DNA of 64,000 nt from Mesorhizobium sp. AR02 (GTDB lineage Bacteria; Pseudomonadota; Alphaproteobacteria; Rhizobiales; Rhizobiaceae), in NCBI RefSeq assembly GCF_024746835.1, contig NZ_CP080531.1:6034001-6098000 (forward strand), given 5' to 3'. The position numbers were made by a program, and so were the translations under genes. Below, piece by piece: positions 60,753-64,000 of this stretch. A model generated the notes under the pieces. The model was not told the origin of the DNA. It ran no database searches and saw only the letters and a program-made list of their open reading frames with translations. Position 1 is the first letter of the stretch; the number at the start of each line of letters is the position of its first letter.

Positions 60753-62171
60753 TCACCGCTTCATCGCGGTTTCCAGCACTTTGAAAATCCGCTCGTCTTC
60801 GCATTGGGCGACGTTGAAGCGCAGGAAACGGCTGGCCGTTCCGGACAGGCTGAACGCATTGCCGGGCGCCAGCACGACGTTGCCGGTGAGCGCCCGGCGT
60901 GCGACGTCGGCCGCGTCCACGCCATCGGGCAGGCTGCACCAGAGGAACAGGCCGGCCGGCTGGTCGATCCATGGCGTGATGCCGATCGCCTTCAGCCGGG
61001 TGCTGGTCTCGACCATGGCGCGCGCCAGCTTGGCGCGCAGCAAATCCATATGCTTGCGGTAACTGCCGTCCTTCAGCAGCGTCATCACCAGTTCGGCTGC
61101 CAGCCGCCCGCCGCCAAAAGTGGTGGCGATCTTGAGGTCGGTCAGGCCCTCGATCCAGTCGCGAGGCGCGGCGATGAAACCGCAGCGGATCGATGCCGAC
61201 AGCGTCTTGGAGAAGCTGCCGATCTGGACAACGCGGCTGAGGCCATCGAAGGCCGCGAGCCTCGGGGCAGGGGCATGTTCGAAATCGGCGAAGATGTCGT
61301 CCTCGACGATGGTCAGGTCCGATTGGTCGGCGAGCTTGAGCAGACGGTGGGCCGTCACCGGCGACAGGATCGCGCCGGTCGGGTTGTGGATGGCGGAATT
61401 GGTGATGTAGAGGCGCGGCCGGTGCTCAGTAAGCGCCTGCGCGAACAACTCGATATCCGGTCCCGACGGCGTGTAGGGAACGCTGACGACCTTGGCGCGG
61501 TGGGCGCGCAGCAGAGCGTGGAAATTGAAATAGCAGGGATCGTCGACCAGCACGGTGTCGCCGGGTTCGATCAGGAACCGGCACAACAGGTCGATGGCCT
61601 GCGTGCCCGATTCCGTCAGCATGATCTGTTCGGGCGAGACTTCGATACCGTGCCCGGCCATGCGCCGCGCTAAGAGTTGTCGCAGCGGCGGCAGGCCGAG
61701 CGGGGTGCCGTAATCGGCCAGCGCGACATCGTCGGCGCGCGCCACCGTGCGCAGTGCCCGGCGCAGCCCGGCCTGCGGCATCCAGGAGGCCGGCAGCCAG
61801 CCACAGCCGGGTTTCAGGGTCTCGTCGCCGGCATCCAGCGACTGGCGCGAGACCCAGAGCGGATCGACGGCGCGGTCGAGCCGGGGGCCGATCTCGGCCA
61901 GCGACAGCGGCGCCAGCGAGCCGGCGGCATAGAAACCGGACCCCGGCCGGGAGCGGATCGTGCCTTCGGCGGCGAGCCGTTCATAGGCTTCGACTACGGT
62001 GGATTTCGACACCTGCATGGATTGGGCGAAGGCGCGGATGGAGGGCAATCGCGCTCCCGGTGTCAGGCTGCGCGCGGCGATCCGCTGGCGGATGGTCGCC
62101 ATGACGCTTTCGACGAGGGTAGGGGCGGCCAGGGTTCGTGCGCCGTCAGTTTCCAAGGCGAAGTCCGTCAT
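60753..62171 (-). CDS. MocR-type regulator (GntR domain fused to aminotransferase)
   Basis: Protein of 472 residues. The N-terminal winged helix spans about 18-85 (IRQRIAARSLTPGARLPSIRAFAQSMQVSKSTVVEAYERLAAEGTIRSRPGSGFYA). A fold type I aminotransferase-like domain follows, with the PLP-binding Lys in QIGSFSKTLSASIRCGF and YFNFHALLRAHRA, HNPTGAIL earlier. MocR proteins sense PLP or amino compounds and act on neighbours. Here it diverges from an EamA transporter 93 nt away, which is the likely target. Confidence 0.9.
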   Translation of the reverse strand: MTDFALETDGARTLAAPTLVESVMATIRQRIAARSLTPGARLPSIRAFAQSMQVSKSTVVEAYERLAAEGTIRSRPGSGFYAAGSLAPLSLAEIGPRLDRAVDPLWVSRQSLDAGDETLKPGCGWLPASWMPQAGLRRALRTVARADDVALADYGTPLGLPPLRQLLARRMAGHGIEVSPEQIMLTESGTQAIDLLCRFLIEPGDTVLVDDPCYFNFHALLRAHRAKVVSVPYTPSGPDIELFAQALTEHRPRLYITNSAIHNPTGAILSPVTAHRLLKLADQSDLTIVEDDIFADFEHAPAPRLAAFDGLSRVVQIGSFSKTLSASIRCGFIAAPRDWIEGLTDLKIATTFGGGRLAAELVMTLLKDGSYRKHMDLLRAKLARAMVETSTRLKAIGITPWIDQPAGLFLWCSLPDGVDAADVARRALTGNVVLAPGNAFSLSGTASRFLRFNVAQCEDERIFKVLETAMKR

Positions 62172-62264
62172 CCGTACTGCTCATTTGGCCATTACAGTTT
62201 CGCTGAATTGTACCCCATTGTCTCTGGCTGCGCCATGGCATCTGCCCGATAGGGGGCGAAAGAC

Positions 62265-63140
62265 ATGGAGCCTGGAATGGACAAGACCGCGAGCGGCTGG
62301 CTGAACGGATTTATCGGCGTGTTGATCTTCTCAGGCTCGCTGCCGGCGACGCGCGTGGCCGTGATGGACTTCGATCCGACATTCGTGACATCGGCCCGCG
62401 CCGCGATTGCCGGGCTGCTTGGCCTCGCAATGCTGCTCTTGTTCCGGCAGAAGCGCCCGGAGCGGGGCGATCTGCTGTCGCTGGTGATCGTGGCGCTGGG
62501 CGTGGTGGTCGGCTTTCCCTTGCTGACCGCGCTGGCGCTGAAGCACGTCACCTCCGCCCACTCGATCATCTTCGTCGGCCTGCTGCCGCTGGCAACCGCG
62601 ATCTTCGGCGTGCTGCGCGGCGGTGAGCGTCCACGGCCGGCGTTCTGGCTGTTCTCCTGCATAGGCAGTGCGCTGGTCGCGGGCTTCGCGCTGATGCAAG
62701 GCGTGACGGCCTCGCCGGTCGGCGATGGCTTGATGCTCGCCGCCATCGTCGTCTGCGGCCTGGGCTACGCCGAGGGCGCCGCGCTGTCGCGCAAGCTCGG
62801 TGGCTGGCAAGTGATCTGCTGGGCGCTGACGCTGTCGCTGCCGATCATGCTGGTGCTGACTGTTGCGACACTGCCGGTATCCTTTGCCGCCGTCGGCTCC
62901 CACGCCTGGATTGGTCTCGCTTATGTCTCGCTGTTCAGCATGCTGATCGGCTTCATCTTCTGGTATCGCGGCCTGGCGCAGGGCGGCATTGCGGCAGTCG
63001 GCCAGTTGCAGTTGCTGCAGCCCTTCTTCGGCCTGGCGCTCGCGGCGACACTGCTGCACGAGCAGGTCAGCCCGCTGATGGTGCTGGTTACGCTCGGCGT
63101 GGTGGCGTGTGTGTTCGGGGCGAAGAAGTTTGCGCGATAG
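62265..63140 (+). CDS. EamA/DMT-family transporter
   Basis: Protein of 291 residues with ten membrane helices in two EamA repeats. The first holds GVLIFSGSLPATRVAVMDFDPTFVTSARAAIAGLLGLAML; the second ends SLFSMLIGFIFWYRGLAQGGIAAVGQLQLLQPFFGLALAATLLHEQVS. Such carriers export amino acids or related metabolites. Divergence from a MocR regulator suggests PLP- or amine-linked control. An ATG five codons downstream (MDKTASG) is an alternative start. Confidence 0.87.
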   Translation: MEPGMDKTASGWLNGFIGVLIFSGSLPATRVAVMDFDPTFVTSARAAIAGLLGLAMLLLFRQKRPERGDLLSLVIVALGVVVGFPLLTALALKHVTSAHSIIFVGLLPLATAIFGVLRGGERPRPAFWLFSCIGSALVAGFALMQGVTASPVGDGLMLAAIVVCGLGYAEGAALSRKLGGWQVICWALTLSLPIMLVLTVATLPVSFAAVGSHAWIGLAYVSLFSMLIGFIFWYRGLAQGGIAAVGQLQLLQPFFGLALAATLLHEQVSPLMVLVTLGVVACVFGAKKFAR

Positions 63141-63149
63141 ACGCCCGCC

Positions 63150-64000
63150 CTAAAACTTCGTCACCACTCCGATCCCGATACCCTCGAAGCCGCCCATCGC
63201 CATCAGCGCCGCGGGCGCTTCGTCGAGGCTGATCTTCTTGCCAACCAGAAGCTCGGGCTTGAGTTTGCCATGGCGGATCATCTCCATCATCGCGGGGTAG
63301 CGATAGGCCTGCATACCGTGGCTGCCGAGGATTTCGAGTTCGAAGGCGATGACCTTGTCCATCGGCACCTGCGGGCGGGCGTGTTCGCCCAGCATCAGGC
63401 CGACCTGCACATGGCGGCCGCGCCGGCGCAGATTGGCGATCGAGTTGAACGAGGTGGTGGGGTGGCCGAGCGCGTCCATCGACATATGCGCGCCGCCATT
63501 GGTGATCTGCTTGACGGCCTTGACCACATTCGGCGTCGTCGACGCGTTGATGGTCGCCACGGCGCCGATCTTTTTGGCGAAGTCCAGCTTCTCGTCGGTG
63601 AGGTCGATGGCAATGACATTGGCGCCCATCGAACTTGCGATCATGATCGCCGACAGGCCGACGCCGCCACAGCCATGCACCGCCACCCATTCGCCGGGCT
63701 TGACCCGCCCCTGGTCGACGATGGCGCGAAACGAGGTGACGAAGCGGCAGCCGAGGCTGGCGGCTGTGGCGTATTCCATCTCCTCGGGCAGGCGCACCAG
63801 GTTGGTGTCGGCATGCTCGATGCCGACATATTCGGCGAACGAGCCCCAGCCGGTGAAGCCGGGCTGCGTCTGGTGTTCGCAGACCTGGTGGTTGCCCGAA
63901 GTGCATTCGAAGCAGCGGCCGCAGCCGACGGCAAACGGCACCGTCACGCGGTCGCCAGCCTTCCAGCGGCTGACCTGCTTGCCGGCGGCGACGACGACGC
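63150..64000 (-). CDS. Zinc-dependent alcohol dehydrogenase, 5' end outside the window
   Basis: The last 283 or so codons of an MDR-family dehydrogenase; the gene continues past the window end. Visible parts are [39 protein letters not shown] with structural-zinc cysteines, and the cofactor motif [32 protein letters not shown], whose Asp after the glycine motif favours NAD. The N-terminal catalytic-zinc Cys lies outside. It ends nine bases after the convergent EamA stop. The substrate is unknown. Confidence 0.87.
   Translation of the reverse strand, partial: VVVAAGKQVSRWKAGDRVTVPFAVGCGRCFECTSGNHQVCEHQTQPGFTGWGSFAEYVGIEHADTNLVRLPEEMEYATAASLGCRFVTSFRAIVDQGRVKPGEWVAVHGCGGVGLSAIMIASSMGANVIAIDLTDEKLDFAKKIGAVATINASTTPNVVKAVKQITNGGAHMSMDALGHPTTSFNSIANLRRRGRHVQVGLMLGEHARPQVPMDKVIAFELEILGSHGMQAYRYPAMMEMIRHGKLKPELLVGKKISLDEAPAALMAMGGFEGIGIGVVTKF

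Overview
The window is high-GC alphaproteobacterial chromosome, most likely a Mesorhizobium or a close Phyllobacteriaceae relative. The best evidence is a set of rhizobial lineage markers: an AcpXL/LpxXL very-long-chain lipid A cluster, RirA (an Rrf2-family iron regulator) beside an hmuP-hmuSTUV/hmuR heme locus, an Lrp-type putR divergent from a long putA, and a MocR-type regulator. No integrase, transposase, phage gene or CRISPR array was found. It reads as core chromosome with many short, divergently controlled operons.

Layout. 0-5.3 kb: a Coa1-like membrane protein, an isobutyryl-CoA dehydrogenase/mmsB pair, and a DddQ/DddL-like cupin lyase overlapping cobQ. 5.5-10.3 kb: VOC protein, AraC regulator, small membrane protein, TauE-type exporter, TerB-like protein, NUDIX hydrolase, Sel1-repeat protein. 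10.4-17 kb: a peptide-type ABC transporter operon led by an M20 amidohydrolase. 17-21.3 kb: L,D-transpeptidase, then ATP-grasp, FAD oxidoreductase and methyltransferase genes. 21.4-23.1 kb: alpha/beta hydrolase divergent from an ArsR/SRPBCC pair, with twin palindromic operators between them. 23.1-28.0 kb: acpXL-fabF2-fabF1-adh-lpxXL. 28.3-30.1 kb: a slipin gene preceded by two tandem, aberrant tRNA-like genes and a possible sigma-54 promoter. 30.1-46 kb: phosphatase, caspase-TPR protein, AEC transporter, gabD, aldose epimerase, kdgK, a YtkA/di-heme peroxidase pair, putR/putA and a frameshifted glycosyltransferase. 46-55.5 kb: heme uptake and rirA. 55.6-64 kb: DUF445 protein, phasin, MaoC hydratase, MFS pump/LysR, MocR/EamA, and an alcohol dehydrogenase cut by the window end.

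Iron circuit. hmuR-hypothetical-tonB-heme monooxygenase on the minus strand and hmuPSTUV on the plus strand diverge from one 109-bp region. That region holds a TGA-N9-TCA (IRO-type) box that overlaps the -10 of one promoter and the -35 of the other. A near-identical box sits next to the -10 of rirA, so RirA probably represses both operons and itself.

Most notable non-coding signals. (1) Four dispersed copies of a roughly 190-225 bp element that fold into a junction-perfect four-way cloverleaf with compensatory changes in the stems (5325, 13846, 40504, 54597). (2) The slipin locus with overlapping tRNA-Pro-like and tRNA-Asn-like genes, which resembles an RNA-damage/repair locus. (3) Palindromic operators between divergent gene pairs at 22.2 kb and 59.8 kb.
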